DNA of 64,000 nucleotides from Zygnema cylindricum (GCA_037447655.1 JBBHKE010001396.1:1-64000); one strand, 5' to 3'; positions 40,925 through 53,075 are shown, numbered from the stretch's first letter. Program-made: numbers and translations. Notes: generated by a model not told the origin, from the letters alone.

Positions 40925-41760
40925 ATGAATTGTGGCATAAACGTCTCGGTCATTTAAACTTTGATAAACTGAATAAGATGTTTAAAGACAAAGTGGTGGA
41001 TGGCTTAAAGTGTTCCGTTACATCAGATGTTTGTGATGGTTGTGCTCTCAGAAAAATACATAAATTACCTTTTCCAAAAAAAAAGGCCAGTAAAGCAGAC
41101 AGAGTTCTAAGAGTAATTCAATCAGATGTATAAGGACCCTCCAAAAAGGAGTCACTGAGTAAGAAAAAATATATGGTTACTTTTACAGATGATTGGTCTA
41201 GATATAGCATGGTATACTTTATTAAAAACAAATGAGAAGTTTTCTCAAAATTTCAAGAGTTCAAGGCATTCGTGGATAAACAACAAGGAGTATCAATATT
41301 GCAGCTTTGAACTAACAACGGAGGTGAATACATATCAAAGGAGTTTTTTGCATACCTGAAAGAACAAGGGACTCATCATCAGCAAACTGTTCCCTATACA
41401 CGTGAACAAAATAGAGTAGTAGAATGGCTTGATAGAACCTTGACACAAAGTGTAGAACGGCTTAATAGAACCTTGACACAAAGTGCATGAAGCATGCTGG
41501 CAGACAAAAGAATGGACTCAAAATTTTGGGTAGAAGCATTTAATTGTGCAAATTATATCAAAAACATAGTAAGTACAAAAGTTGTAGAAAATGGAAAAAC
41601 TCCATACGAATTATGGACAGAAAGAAACCAGATGTTAGTCATCTAAGAGTTTTTGGAAACAAAGTATTTTATCTAGATAATGATCAAACTAAATGGAAAA
41701 TGGATCCAAAGGGAAAGCTTGGAATCCTAGTAGGATATGATGAAAATGCAAAATGATATA
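40925..41760 (+). pseudogene. pol: Pre-integrase and integrase of element G
   Basis: HELWHKRLGHLNFDKLNKM and CDGCALRKIHKLPFP give the zinc module. The core reads QSDV-stop-GPSKKES (first Asp kept), TNNGGEYISKEFF (second Asp is Asn) and EQNRVVEWLDRTL (Glu kept). The Glu region is duplicated as a 33-bp tandem repeat. FWVEAFNCANYIK, KPDVSHLRVFGNKVF and GYDENAK follow. Confidence 0.85.
41420..41485. repeat. 33-bp tandem duplication in integrase
   Basis: TAGAATGGCTTGATAGAACC... (41420-41452) is repeated at 41453-41485 with two changes. A multiple of three keeps the frame, but it repeats the segment after the catalytic Glu. Confidence 0.85.
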
Positions 41761-42780
41761 GAATATATGATCTACTTGCTCATGATGTAAAGGTAGTAAG
41801 AAAGATGATAGTTAAAGACGAGGGAAAAACCAAAGACCTATTTCAACAAATTATTACTCGATCATATCAAGAATACATTTTACTTCAGGAAGAAGATAAG
41901 AAAATTGAAGAACCAATACATGGAAACAAATATAACGACAATACATCAACAGATGCGGATATTTCAAGTGATCAAGAAGAATCTCCTAAAGATATAAGAG
42001 GACCAGGAGGGAGACAACCAAGTATACCAGCTTCAGCATTTCCAAGAGGAAGGGGAACAAGTTAAAGACTTCAAGAAAACCATATGGTATTTGCTCTATC
42101 TGCTTAATCTAATGAACAAATTACTTTACAAAAAGCATTAGAAAGCCCGAAAAAGGAGAGATGGAAGGAAGCTATTCATGAGGAAATGAATTCTACTATG
42201 AAAGAACAAACTTAGAATTTAGTAGAATTACCTCCAGATAGAAAAGCTATTGGATATAAATATGTGTTTGACACACAACTAAATCCAAATAATACAATAA
42301 AGAGATATAAAGCAAGGTTGGTTGCTAAGGGATATAATCAAAAAGAGGGAATAGATTATGAAGAGACTTTTTCCCATTTAATAAGATTTCCTTCAATCAC
42401 AATTCTCCTAAGTATAGCTGCTACTGAAGATATGGAAGTTCATCAAATGGACGTTAAAACCGCCTTCTTAAATGGAGAACTGGAAGAAGATATCTATATG
42501 GAACAACCGCAAGAATTTATTGAACAAGGAAAAGAAGGACTCGTATGTTAACTGATTAAATCATTGTATGGACTTAAACAAGCTCCTAGGAGTGTTATAT
42601 ATTGCAGTTTATATAAATGACCTACTTATCATTAGTAAATGTAAGGAACAAATTCAAAAACTAAAAGAAGAATTTTTTAAGGAGTTTGATATTAAAGATA
42701 TTGGAGAAGCAAAATATATCCTAAGAATACAATTGGAAAGAGATAGAGAAAATAATATTATTTAATTAACACAAAAAGAG
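41761..42780 (+). pseudogene. pol: Linker and RT of element G
   Basis: The linker contains MIVKDEGKTKDLFQQ and RQPSIPASAFPRGRGTS. RT blocks are DRKAIGYKYVFDTQLNPNN, GIDYEETFSHLIRFPSITILL, QMDVKTAFLNGELEEDIYMEQP and YGLKQAPR. A deletion of about 100 bp follows directly into VLYIAVYINDLLIISK, where YVDD is YIND. Both the deletion and the D-to-N change remove activity. Confidence 0.85.
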
Positions 42781-43580
42781 GCAATAAAAAAATATGTTAA
42801 GGAAATTTAACTTCAGTTCTACTAACAGTTGTATTACACCTTTGGATACCAAGAAGAGAAACGAGGAACAGGATGAAGAAGAGGATGAAAAGGTAAATGT
42901 ATCTTATAGAGAAATTGTGGGAACTCTTATTTACTTCATGAATTCTACGAGACCTGACATAGCAGTTGCAATAGGAATACTTAGCAAAGTTTACACGATC
43001 TAAGGAAATCTGACTGAACACTCTCAAGAGAGTTTTAAGATACCTTATCGGAACATCAGATTTATGATTACACTTGGGAGGAGATTCAGTCAACATCCAA
43101 ACTTAGAGCGATGCAAGTTATGGAGACGACATCACCAGGAAATCAACATCTGGATACATTCTGAAGATTAGACAAGGAACGTGATGTAGGGAAGTAAACT
43201 TAAAAAGTAACAGCTCAGTCAACAATGGAATCTCAATTCTTAGCAAATCTCAATTCTTAGCAATTAGCGTGGCAGTAAAAGAAATCATCTGGGTAAAAGC
43301 ATTTTTACAAGAATTAGGATCGATGCAGCATGGATCTCAGATTTTATACTATGACAATCAAGCTACCATAGTTGTAGCAAACAATCCTAAATATCATTTC
43401 AAAAGTAAACATATTGACATCAGACTCAGCTTTGTCAGAGAAAACATACAGGACAGAGTAATTAAAATACAGCATGTTTCAGATTCACAAATGATAGCTG
43501 ACATGATGACTAAGGCACTACTTGGTCCTAAGTTACAATTTTGCATATCAAAAAGTAAAATATTTCTAAGTGGCTAAATA
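42781..43580 (+). pseudogene. pol: RNase H of element G
   Basis: SYREIVGTLIYFMNSTRPDIAVAIGILS is followed by a shifted LRYLIGTSDL-like segment and STMESQFLA, then a 17-bp tandem duplication (43229-43262 region). KEIIWVKAFLQELGS, YYDNQATIVVANNPKYHFKSKHIDIRLSFVREN and MIADMMTKALLGPKLQF follow. The C of CDNQ is Y. Confidence 0.85.
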
Positions 43581-43676
43581 TAGTATTGTAAGGATAAAAT
43601 ATTTAAGGGAAAAAATCTTTAAAATTCATATATAGAAGAGGATACATAGATAGAAGTTAAGAGGAGTATTGGATTA

Positions 43677-44530
43677 CATGGACTTCAATCTGTAGCGATG
43701 AACTTTTCTCGTCGCTATAGCGATGAATTTTTCTCGTCGCTATAACAAAACGTTACCACGCAAATCACGGAACTATGGACGCCAACAAATGTCGGTGAAA
43801 AAAATACAATTCACTATTTTGTACGCGGTAAAATTCAAACGGATATTTTATATGCCACGCTAGATAAATTCAAAAGTAGTCCACGTCAAATAATAAAAAG
43901 TATAACGTCACTACTTAAGATAATCGAAACGACAAAATACCACGGGAACAGCTAAAATTTGAAATTTAAATTCTGGTTTCAGACGTAGTAAGAAAATTCA
44001 AATTTCTTAGTATGCAAACTTTGAATATTTCAATCCAACGTAGCTTAGTTCGTTATGTTCAAGAAATAACTGTGTTAGTTTAGGAATAATATAGTAACCA
44101 TTGTAGGATGTAGAAGATATCAGATTAGTTTACATTGTATGTTTACATTCTTCTCTAATTTTAAGGAAATTTCATTTGCTTTGAGTTCTGTGTAAATCTG
44201 AATGTCAATATCGAAGTATAAATCCGATCAAGTATAATCTGAGAATATCAAAGGTTATTATTGTTAGAAGGGAAGTAATTACCTGAATGTGAGTAAGATA
44301 AATTAGCTTTAAGGTTTGACATATGATTTCTTTTAAAGCTGGAAGTTTTTAATAGATTTAAGGGGGACAGGTTATTTGTCTAAGGTCTGTTTTAGATAAA
44401 AGTTAATACTTAAGAATTTAAGATACCTTGAAGTAATTTGTTTTCAAGGGATTTGTGAGAGTATTGCTATGGAAAGTTTAAGGTTGCTTAGCTGTAAGTG
44501 ATCAGTCAAGATGGACGATCAAAGTATACA
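43677..44530 (+). repeat. 3' LTR of element G
   Basis: It follows the polypurine-like AAGAGGAG and starts TATTGGATTAC (expected TG mutated to TA). It ends AAAGTATACA. It includes two tandem 25-bp hairpin units at 43693-43742. It has no tRNA-like module that I can see. Confidence 0.8.
43693..43742. repeat. Two tandem 25-bp hairpins in LTR G
   Basis: TAGCGATGAACTTTTCTCGTCGCTA (25 bases; ends TAGCGA and TCGCTA pair) is followed directly by a second unit differing at one base. It lies 16 bp inside the LTR 5' end. Confidence 0.8.
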
Positions 44531-44905
44531 TAATGCATTACAAACAAAACAAATCTATGTACAATGCATGACAAGCAAACTTAAAATTAACACATATAAA
44601 TAATAATAAATGAACGCATCACACATAAACAAAAGTATAATCAAATTATTGTATCACTTAAAAGCATGACCTAATCGGCAACCCCAAAAGTCTACATCTT
44701 TGGTCCTTACTTTCCATGCTAAGTATTTTTTATCTTTTGCTTACAAAGCTCATAGCTATATATACAGTTGTGAGCTGTCAACAAATCACTAACTGTCAAA
44801 ATATCCAATGTAAAATTACCAAACTGTCATTAAGTCCTATTTAACCATAATAAATTGTTGTTAAAAATAATACAATCGTAAAAGTACACCTGAGAGTCAA
44901 GCAAT
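44531..44905. other. AT-rich stretch, nothing recognised
   Basis: It is low-complexity AT-rich sequence between the end of LTR G and a degraded RNase H. No frame, motif or repeat match was found, apart from a weak direct repeat of AATCGTAAAAGTACAC / AATCGTAAGCGTACAC near 44872-44920. Confidence 0.4.
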
Positions 44906-45261
44906 CGTAAGCGTACACTTATGATGATGTGCCTGTAAAAGGGTTAGCATCTGGGTATGTGTTGCCGATAGGGGATTGGGCTAGCTGTTGGAACTACAAG
45001 TCGGAATATGGTTTTTGCTCGAATGAAAAAAGGATGCGGTGGATTAATCCTTGCACCATGAGCTCGGATTTATGAAAAGGGGTATGCGAAACAAAATGTG
45101 TGATCAACAAGATGTTCTGTTTATTTTAGCTCATCTAATACACTTCTTTAAACACGAGGGTATTCACTTAAAGTGTTATAAGGAGAAAAAAAGAAGAAAA
45201 AGAAAAAAAAATGTTTTTCATAAGAAGTTGAAAAAAAAGTAGATTAGAAAATAATGGGAGT
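44906..45261 (+). pseudogene. pol: RNase H remnant
   Basis: YDDVPVKGLASGYVLPIGDWASCW matches the RNase H block SYGDAPTRRSTSGYVL. HELGFMKRGMRNKMCDQQDV and HFFKHEGIHLKCYKEK match ELGFMK...CDNQAAIAI and HHFKAKHMD. A Lys-rich low-complexity tail and a polypurine tract (AAAATAATGGGAG) lead into the LTR at 45262. It is heavily decayed. Confidence 0.65.
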
Positions 45262-46260
45262 GTTGAAATTCATGTTTTTTATAAGTCTCAATAGGAAAAT
45301 TAAAAGGAGGAAGTTAGCAATGGCAACCTGCTTCCCGCTCCACTCACTAGTCCCCATACTTTTTGGTATCAAAAAGACTGGAGATGAGCTAGAACCATGG
45401 CCGCTTATATTGTCCAAGGGGACAAAGAATAGGCTAATATTTAGTTTATAAAAAAAGGCTATCGCACTAAGATTTGATCCTGTACCCACCGTCCGCCTGT
45501 GTAACCCGTAGTCATTAGTTTTATCCCATAGTCTAGTACCAATGCTAAAGATACGGACGATAGATATTTAAATGCGTGCACGTAGAGAATTCCATTTTAT
45601 TTATACAACGAACTCTTAGAGCATAGAAAGCGTTTTACCGTATATTACCAAATGAAACAAATGATACAGACATTTGTGTCGATGGTCTATACCAAAAGTA
45701 AACCTTGATCGACGGCCATGGTGGGATTCGAGATTTCGGTATGGCCGTCTTGGTGGTTTTCGGAAGCCGCCACTCCACATGACACGTGGCAATGTATCAT
45801 TTAGTTGTGGCATCTCTGAGAGCACGATAACAAGTATCGATGTGACAATGTCATCGTTATAGCCATAACTTACAAAGGCTGAACAAAAAGTACTCCGACT
45901 CTTGTACTTTTACATATGGTACAAACTTGTGATAGGTGCTGTACTTCAATAGTAGAGGGTTTCGAGAGGGGTTAAGGACTAAGAAAAATAGTAGGTAACC
46001 GCCTCTCTCGTAGAGTGCTTTTGTATTTATATGCCAAATTTGATTGGCCATAACTAACAACTCAGTTGAACAAATTAATAGATTATTTTTTCTACGGACT
46101 AAGGGGAGTCCACAAAACATAAAGGTGTAGTCGATCAAAGCTTGTGCCTGCGAAGGTGGTGGTATTTCTAAGTGAAATTTTAATAGGGAGAATGTGTCCA
46201 AATACTCATATTCTAACTTTGCATTCTGTGGGGGAACTAAGCACACATAAATTCTTGTTT
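45262..46260 (+). repeat. LTR, A/C-like (A3)
   Basis: It starts TGTTGAAATTCATG after a polypurine tract. CCATGGCCGC is at about 45396. CCGCCTCTCTCGTAGAG precedes the leader, as in family A. GGACTAAGGGGAGTCC lies near 46096. The end resembles family C (TGCATTCTGTGGGGGAAC). The 3' limit is uncertain. Confidence 0.65.
45460..45542 (-). other. tRNA-like module in LTR A3 (decayed)
   Basis: The minus strand keeps the T-loop ATCAAAT inside ACAGG...CTTAG, but only three of five stem pairs hold. Order and distance match the other A copies. Confidence 0.4.
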
Positions 46261-46374
46261 CACATGGGTGAAGCTGTGTTAGGGTTTTGACTGTTAGGGT
46301 GTTAGTCATTTGGGTTTGTATCAACTTGGAGTTGGCACTCTCTATATAAGCTTCTTTTAATCTACGATTTCTAT

Positions 46375-47192
46375 GGGGAAAAGGAACCAATAGATTTTCA
46401 GGAGCTTGACAGACCCAGGATTTCATCCGGGTATCGATCGTTCCTCAACATTAGTCGTTAACTTTATAATATAGTCTAAGACAAGTGCAGAGATATATAG
46501 GGTTCGATAAGTATTTCAAGATGTAATCGTAGAAGAATTCATTTCACAGTACGAACAAATTCTTATCACATAGATACAGTTATATATAGTACCGTTTAAG
46601 GTACCGCATGAAACTAGTACCGTATATTAGTTTTGACGCGTAAAATTGAAAGCTAGTTATGATCGAACGGCCGTGATAGGAGCTGAGATCGTGAAATCAG
46701 TGTTTTGGCAATTTTTTTATCACCGCCACGTAAAAAGATACGTGGCACAACCTCATTGGCTTGCGGCATCTTCGAAGAATATGAGAAAGAATCGGATACG
46801 ACAGTTTCAACATTTTGGCCATATTGAACGATGGTTGTGCAGAAATTACTCTGACACACATACCTTTCTGTACAATACAGTAGTAGGTAGCTGCCTCTCT
46901 TCACGAGTGCTTTTGTACAAAAGGTCAACTTTAACCATTCATAGCTACCTCTCTCCAAGAGTACTTTTGTACAAAAGGTCAACTTTGACCATTCATAACT
47001 TATTGCTCAGGGGAGCAAATTCAGATATTCTTTTTGCTATCGACTCACGAGAGTCTTTTATTCATAAGAGTGAAGCTGTTTAGTGTTTTTTTTTGCCAAT
47101 GTGACAAGTTTTTTTGTTGAAAAACAAAGGGGTCACGGTTGGCTTCGTGTGAGCTGTCCATTTTGAGGACCTATGGAGGTCTCACAATTGCA
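46375..47192 (+). repeat. LTR family A, 5'-truncated (A4)
   Basis: Homology to A starts just before the tRNA-like module (GACAGACCCAGGATTTC) and runs to CTCACAATTGCA. A 54-bp tandem duplication at about 46888-46995 repeats the GTGCTTTTGTACAAAAGGTCAAC leader. Hairpins TTGCTCAGGGGAGCAA (47003-47018) and GACTCACGAGAGTC (about 47042-47055) are present. Bases 46261-46374 hold only LTR-tail-like scraps. Confidence 0.7.
46408..46488 (-). other. tRNA-like module in LTR A4
   Basis: The minus-strand T-arm CCCGG-ATGAAAT-CCTGG has four of five pairs and a seven-base loop. The D-arm side is decayed. It sits at the truncated 5' edge of this LTR. Confidence 0.5.
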
Positions 47193-48135
47193 TGTTATAG
47201 GACCACCCTCTATGGTGCCCATCTTTAATATAAGTAACTTCATATATTGGGAGAGAATGATGACAAAAGCTCTATGTGAGAAAAGGATTTGGGGAATAAA
47301 GAGTGGACAGGTGAGGAGTCCATCCGGTCTAGGCATCTCTCCAGGGTTTAAAGGAAGCAAATTAATTCACCAGAGATGCTGATCCATCTCCAACAGAGGA
47401 GACAAAGGAAAGGGAGGTGGTGGATATAGAAAAAGAGAAGGAGACGATCACACCTACATCAACCGGTTCAGCTTTCATGTCACCTATTCCGAGGAACGAG
47501 GAGAATGATATTTATACCTGGGACTATAACAATATGGCGGCAGAGCACTTCATCCTCTGTCAACTTACTTAAGGACTTCCATCTCCTCGTTTGCGAGTAG
47601 AAACGACATCCGATATATGGGTGGGTCTCGTAGAGATGTACCAAAGTCGTATGATTCAGCAACAACAATTGGTTAATTGAAAAATAAATTCATATATATA
47701 CAAAGGGGGGAAGATGTTGGATTTTTGTAATGGGCTCACAACACTTTTCATTGAGCTAGAGAGTGTTGGAAAAGTAGAAACGGAAATGGAAAAGGTTAAC
47801 TGTTTGCTTATAAATTTACTAGATGAGTACAAGAATATAGTCAACCGTGTGCAGGACTTTCCAAACTCAAGGTGAATATGGAATTTAGTGGTAGCGATGA
47901 TTATCGTTTGAGAGAATACCCTAGAGATCCAAAAGGGAGGAAAGAGTAGGCAAGCATTGGAAACCGAAACCAATTGGAGGAATAAGGATTCTAGAAAACT
48001 GGTCGGATATTTTGGAGGGGGGGGACAGAAAAATCAGACCGATGAGTTCAGATCAAGGGCTCCAAAGGCTTTGTGCCATTTTTGAAAGAAACCAGGGCAC
48101 TATATAGCGGAGTGCACTAAGCTAACCTAACTTTG
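47193..48135 (+). pseudogene. gag: Gag of element P5 (A type)
   Basis: It starts over a degraded primer site (TGTTATAGGACCACC, 47193-47207). Blocks are PPSMVPIFNISNFIYW, TWDYNNMAAEHFILCQLT, GLVEMYQSRMIQQQQLVN and KGGKMLDFCNGLTTLFIELE. The zinc knuckle reads CHF-stop-KKPGHYIAEC at 48078-48118, where the second Cys is TGA (TGC to TGA). Multiple frameshifts. Confidence 0.8.
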
Positions 48136-48560
48136 GTTAAAGGAGGGGAACGCCAGTGGTTCTTCAAGAGGAAAGAAAAAGGCTCTTTTGACGCAGGTAC
48201 ATAAGGAGGAATCCAAAGACAAGTACGATGAGCTCTTGTTGGATGAGGAGTTGGAGGCGAAGAATGTCGAAATTCCTCAAAAGCGAAAATGTGCTTTCGG
48301 AGGATCGAAAGGTGAAGGAGGTTGGATTGTGGATTCGGGTGCCTCCATGCACATGTGTAAGGACAAACACTTGTCCACTAAGATGAGAAAGATTCCCACC
48401 GTAGAGATAGAGTATAGGGATGGGAGTGTAGTCACTACTACTCTGATATGATTGGTAGATCCAAAAGTCTTAGTGGCGGGGAAGACATCCATAGTGACAT
48501 TCTTTGTTTATTCGAGAGTAAAACAAAAACCTCATCTCAACGTTTGTGTAAGATGATGTG
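48136..48560 (+). pseudogene. pol: Protease of element P5
   Basis: It reads DELLLDEELEAKNVEIPQKRKCAF, then GGWIVDSGASMHMCKDKHLSTKM with D-S-G intact, then EYRDGSVVTTTLI and a stop at 48449. The frame is open for 87 codons. Confidence 0.8.
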
Positions 48561-49650
48561 GGTTTTAAGACAAGCACTAGAAAAGGAACCTTTACTTGTA
48601 GCATTGAGGAGGAAGTTTATTTCACCTCTGAAAAAAGTAACCAGTGGATGTTTAGACTGATTTTAAGCAATGAAAAAAAGAAAATTTACTATGCTAGAGT
48701 TCATGATATTATGTTGTGGCATAAGAGACTTGGACATGTGCATTTCGATAAGTTGAGAGATATGAAAAAGATGAGAATAGTGGAAGGAATTCAGTTTGGA
48801 GAAAGTGAAAACCTAAGTGACTGTAGGGGTTGTGCTCAAGATAAGGCACACTAGTTACCCTTCCCAAATAAAGCCACTTTTAACTAAGAAAAATTTTTAG
48901 ACTTGGTACACTCTGATATTTAGGGACCGACCAAAAGGCCTTCACCTGGGGCTAAAAAATTTTTGATGACAATCACTGACTATTGGTCTTGGTATTCTAG
49001 AACGTATTTTTTGAAAAACAAATTAGAAGCCCTACAGATTTTTAAAGAATATAAAGCGTGAAGTGAGAAACTCCATGGAACCTCAATTAAGAGAGTAAGG
49101 AGTGATAATGGGGGAGAGTATACCTCCAATCAGTTAAAGGATTTTTCAAAGAGAATATGGAGTGCAACACCAATAGACAGTCCCTAAAAATATTGAGCAG
49201 AATGGTGTAGCAGAGACGTAAAATAGAATTCTAAGTGATAGTGCCAAGGGTATGTTGTTGGATAAGAAGATAAGAAAGAGATTTTTGGCCGAAGCAATGA
49301 ACTTTGAAAATGATCTCAAGAATAGAGTTCTTACTTCAGCAGTAAAAGGTTAAACACCTTATGAGAGATGGAACTGCCAAAAACCAGATGTTTCACACTT
49401 AAAGGTTTTCGATATTCAAGTGCTCAGTCTAGACACAGATCGGTCAAATTGGAAGTTAGATCCAAAAGGAAAACCAAGATATCTGCTAGGATATGATGAA
49501 GATGTAAAAATATATAAAGTTTATGATTTCAAGAGAGAATATATAATCCTCGTGAAGCAGATAGTGGTTATGGATTTAGGGAGATCTATGATCTCTTTAA
49601 ACATACAAAGACAACCAAAGTAAGATTTAATTAAAAAAATATTGATTACT
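48561..49650 (+). pseudogene. pol: Integrase of element P5
   Basis: LWHKRLGHVHFDKLRDMKKM and CRGCAQDKAH form the zinc module. HSDI-stop-GPTKRPS has the first Asp, RSDNGGEYTSNQLKDF the second. The Glu block is broken by a frameshift at about 49141 (EQNGVAET in another frame). KPDVSHLKVF, DTDRSNWKLDPKGKPRYLLGYDEDVK and KREYIILVKQIVVMD follow. Confidence 0.8.
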
Positions 49651-51013
49651 TTGAGCTTCCTAACTATCCTGGTTACCGAGAAGATGATGATCTTGTAAGT
49701 AGAGATCATATCGAGAAAGACTCAGCCGTGGAAACCCTAGTATCTACTCCAACCGAAGCGGAAGACATGGTGGATAAAGACCAGGAATCGAGGTATTGGG
49801 GAGAAGTCGAAAATGTTTGAAAGAATCCATGGCAACCATCTATTCGGGAAACAAAGTTTGAGGGAGGAAGAAGAAGCAGCAAAAGACAGCAAAAGAGACA
49901 AGTTAACAATAAGGTAACCAAACTCTCTCACCCCGATGAAACTCGGACTTATAATGAGGCAATGAATTGTCCTGAGAGGAACCAATGGAAAGCAACCATT
50001 AATGAGGAGATGGCCTCAATTATGGCGGCCGATACATGAGAGCAGGTGGACTATCCTCCTAACAAAAAACTAATCGGGTGTTAGTGGGTATTTAAATTAG
50101 AACTCAACCTGGGTAACACCATTGAGCACTACAAGGCTCATTTATTGGCTAAAGGATTCACTCAAAAAGAGGGAATTGACTAAAAGGAGAATTTAACCGC
50201 GATTGTCACGTTTCCCTTCGTTCTTATACTTATCACTTTGGCGGCAACAAAAGACATGGAAGTGTATCAAATGGATATCAAGACGGCCTTCGTACATGGA
50301 GAGTTGGAAGAGGAGAATTTTATGCGACAGCCCGTACGATTTGTAGAGTAAAGGGAGAAGAGCAAGGTATGCCGATTTATCAAAACTTTGTATGGGCTGA
50401 AACATGCGCATTGTCAATGGAATAAGAAGCTCGATGAGTTACTTAAAAGTTTGGGAAATATTCGCCTCAAATCACTCAATGAAATTGTTTGAAGATGAGG
50501 AAGGAAATATTTTCATTGAAATTTATGTTGATGATTTGTTTGTTTTATGTTAATATATGGATAAAATTAATAAGTTGAAAACGGATATAAAAGGTAGATT
50601 TGGGATGAAGTATATAGGAGAGGCAAGGTAAATTTTTGGAATTCAAGTAGAGAGAGACAAAGATAGAAAGATAATCAGATTAACTCAGAAAGAGGCAATT
50701 GGAAACATCTTAGAAAGTTTTCAAATGGACAAGGCTAAAAATTGTACCACTCCAATGGAACTAAAGAAGGGAAGTAAGGGTAGTGAGGAAGAGGGAGTTA
50801 TAATCTTGAATGATGAATTAGGCCCTAAAGAGAAGATATTTATGTAGACAATTTGTTATCGACAAGTAGTGGGTAGCCTAATATATTTTATGAATTGTAC
50901 CCGGCTAGATATAGCTGAAGCTGTAGGAGTACTAAGTAGGAGTCTCAATGCTCCCACTAAGAAAAATTAGGAGGCCGCTAATAGAGTGTTTGGATATCTT
51001 TTAGGGACTAGAG
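49651..51013 (+). pseudogene. pol: Linker, RT and partial RNase H of element P5
   Basis: The linker has EGGRRSSKRQQKRQVNNKVTKLSHPDE. RT blocks are MYQMDIKTAFVHGELEEENFMRQP, a degraded YGLKHAHCQWNKKLDELL, EIYVDDLFVLC (YVDD intact), FGIQVERDKDRKIIRLTQKEAIGN and NCTTPMELKKGS. RNase H starts YRQVVGSLIYFMNCTRLDIAEAVGVLSRSLN and is cut after LLGTREL at 51013, where a minus LTR E begins. Confidence 0.8.
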
Positions 51014-51893
51014 AGTTGTTCTACAACCACGAGAGTAGGTGGAGGAGCAGCATTAATAGTAGAAGTAGACATGATACACTCTCAAGAGTTATCAAGAATC
51101 CTACCAAACAGTTGTTTTCAAGTGCTCACCAAATCTTATACAAACATCCAATCTTTAGAAAGCTCTATCACAATATAGAGTAGCATAAACACTGACAACT
51201 CCCAAAGTTTCAGCAAAATTGACTTGACAAAATTGAATATATAACACTCAAAAGTTTCCCAAATATTGTTTGCAGTTTTACAACTTGGAAGTCTGGATAC
51301 ATAAAATGTTCTACATCCTAATTCTTATACCTCTCTTGTACCAACGATACAAGTGTACCTAAGAGGTACGTTAGGCAACCAAGCTAACACTAATCTGTCA
51401 ATCTACCGCTGAGCTACCACTAAGCTAATCAGCACTACTCAAAATTTATACTAAGTAATCGTACGATACATTTGGCGGCTAAGTCCAACGTGATCATCCT
51501 GCAAATCTCGTCCGTTGACTAGATTCGTATTTTGTATCCATTATAGTTGTTTTGTACTGTGATGAATCACATTATAAAATCCACGGTGGTGTTGTCCGTT
51601 CGGACCATATCAACAGTAATCGCAGTTGAGTTGTACTGTCTGTGTCACAATTGTGTTATCTTAACTTTGTCGCGGCTGCGTCGTCTTGATTGCATCGCAG
51701 GTGCATTGCTGCATCGCAGTTGTGTTGCAACATCGCAAGTGCATTGTCCCACCCGATGTGTGACATGTGTATGTGGATGTAAGTGCCTTTCTAAAACCTG
51801 TAATGAGCTTTAAGTGACGACGCGTGTCCTTGTAGATTTGTCTTCGTGTTGTCACACTAATTTAGTGAGACTTAAAACTTTCCAAAATCAACA
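51014..51893 (-). repeat. LTR family E, copy E2 (minus)
   Basis: Read from 51893: TGTTGATTTTGGAAAG, then CAT-rich repeats (GCGATGCAGCAATGC), an A-box-bearing segment at 51398-51430 (minus), and the MSTSTI...-coding end near 51014. It follows the polypurine tract AAAGCTTTTGGGGAG on the minus strand (51894-51908). It is therefore the 3' LTR of a minus element. Confidence 0.75.
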
Positions 51894-52210
51894 CTCCCCA
51901 AAAGCTTTAGACTCAGCGTATCAGCGCATCTATGATGTCAAAGCCGAGCAGCTACGACGTCACACTTAGCGCAGCATGGCAGCATAGCAACGCAGCATGA
52001 CAACATAGCAGTGCAAAAAATCAAATAGTCACCTATTCCCACTACACCCTGATTAAGGTCTAGCGCAGCATGGCACTATTGCAGTGCATCAACTCAGTTA
52101 TTCACCCAATCCTACTACATCCCTACAATACTTCAGCTTGGGAGCAAGAAGAGCTTTGTTAAGCACATCATCAATCATTCTTGCGTCTGCCAGATAACAT
52201 AATTTAATCA
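51894..52210 (-). pseudogene. pol: RNase H tail and repeat-rich 3' end of a minus element
   Basis: The minus frame at about 52120-52205 reads IKLCYLADARMIDDVLNKALLAPKLKYCRD, matching the last block of copia RNase H. Between it and the LTR, 51905-52100 is built of degenerate GCAGCATGGCA / TAGCAGTGCA words. The rest of the element is deleted. Confidence 0.7.
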
Positions 52211-52829
52211 CCCTAGGCGGTGTGCAAGTTTTTGGGCCGCCCTCAGAGATTTCTCACAATTTCGTAAAATGGCATCGTAACTTTCAGACCCCTGAAATGA
52301 AATTTTTGACCTGAACAAAACGCGATAAAATAAAACAAATTGTGTAATTTGATAGACATAAACATAAAAAACATAACAAATAGTGTACCTTTAATCGTCA
52401 CTTAAATTCATTTGAAATTTTTGAAATTTTTTTTACACGTGCGAATATGTGTTTCTATTGTATTTCGAAAATAATTTATTTTAGAACACATTGTCCATGT
52501 GTTTTAAAGAAAAGTTTGAAGATGTCGTTTCTTGGCTTGGCCGTGGGTCGAAGAACACAAGACAACAACATGTAGTTCATCCTAAATTTGACGATGACGC
52601 AATATGAACTTCTGATTTTTTATATTTTTTTTCAATTGAAACTTACGTGGTACGTCTTTTAATTTTAGAAGAAAACGACAAAAAAAAACCCTTACTTTAG
52701 CACATGGAGACGCACCCTTATAAAGCGCATCAAACAAATTGTAATTGTGTGACCTCCCTTAGCCTACAGAATGTCCAGCTTATAAGAAGCCTCCACGATA
52801 AAATTTGCCCCTATCCGCACTCCATGTGT
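52211..52829. other. AT-rich stretch, nothing recognised
   Basis: No copia motif, LTR match or credible frame was found. Short A and T runs are present. A GGCGG...CCGCC pair at about 52215-52242 could form a small hairpin. Confidence 0.35.
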
Positions 52830-53075
52830 GTATCGGCTCTTCTACATCAACTAGTTACGTAACTACTAGGCAAGCTAATAGGGTAATCCTGAAATCCAGG
52901 ATGAAATCTTGGGCATTACCACCTTTTTATCAAAGTCATGTTTTTTGTTATTGTGAGCCTATCTAACAGGTAGCCATGGCTTTTTCTTTCTATCTGTTTG
53001 AGAGTCTACGACTGCTTAAGAAATAAAAAAAGAGACATGATACAAAACACCTTTTTTAGCAATCACTTGGTATTA
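52830..53075 (-). repeat. LTR A-like fragment (minus) with tRNA-like T-arm
   Basis: On the minus strand, AAAGCCATGGCTACC, a long gap, and CCAAGATTTCATCCTGG match the middle of LTR A. On the plus strand CCAGG-ATGAAAT-CTTGG (52896-52912) is a T-arm-like hairpin, with ACGTAACTACTAGGC upstream in D-arm position. Only about 250 bp of the LTR remain. Confidence 0.5.

Larger units (their letters stand above)
38010..44530 (+). mobile_element. Element G: copia element interrupted by a solo LTR
   Basis: The left LTR (about 38010-38719, lacking its first 150 or so bp) and the right LTR (43677-44530) match over their shared length. The internal order is primer site, gag, protease, pre-integrase, integrase, RT and RNase H. 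A family B solo LTR sits at 39984-40919. RT lacks about 100 bp before the YVDD box. Its protein sequences are the most divergent in the window (NGSNNLLW in Gag). Confidence 0.85.
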
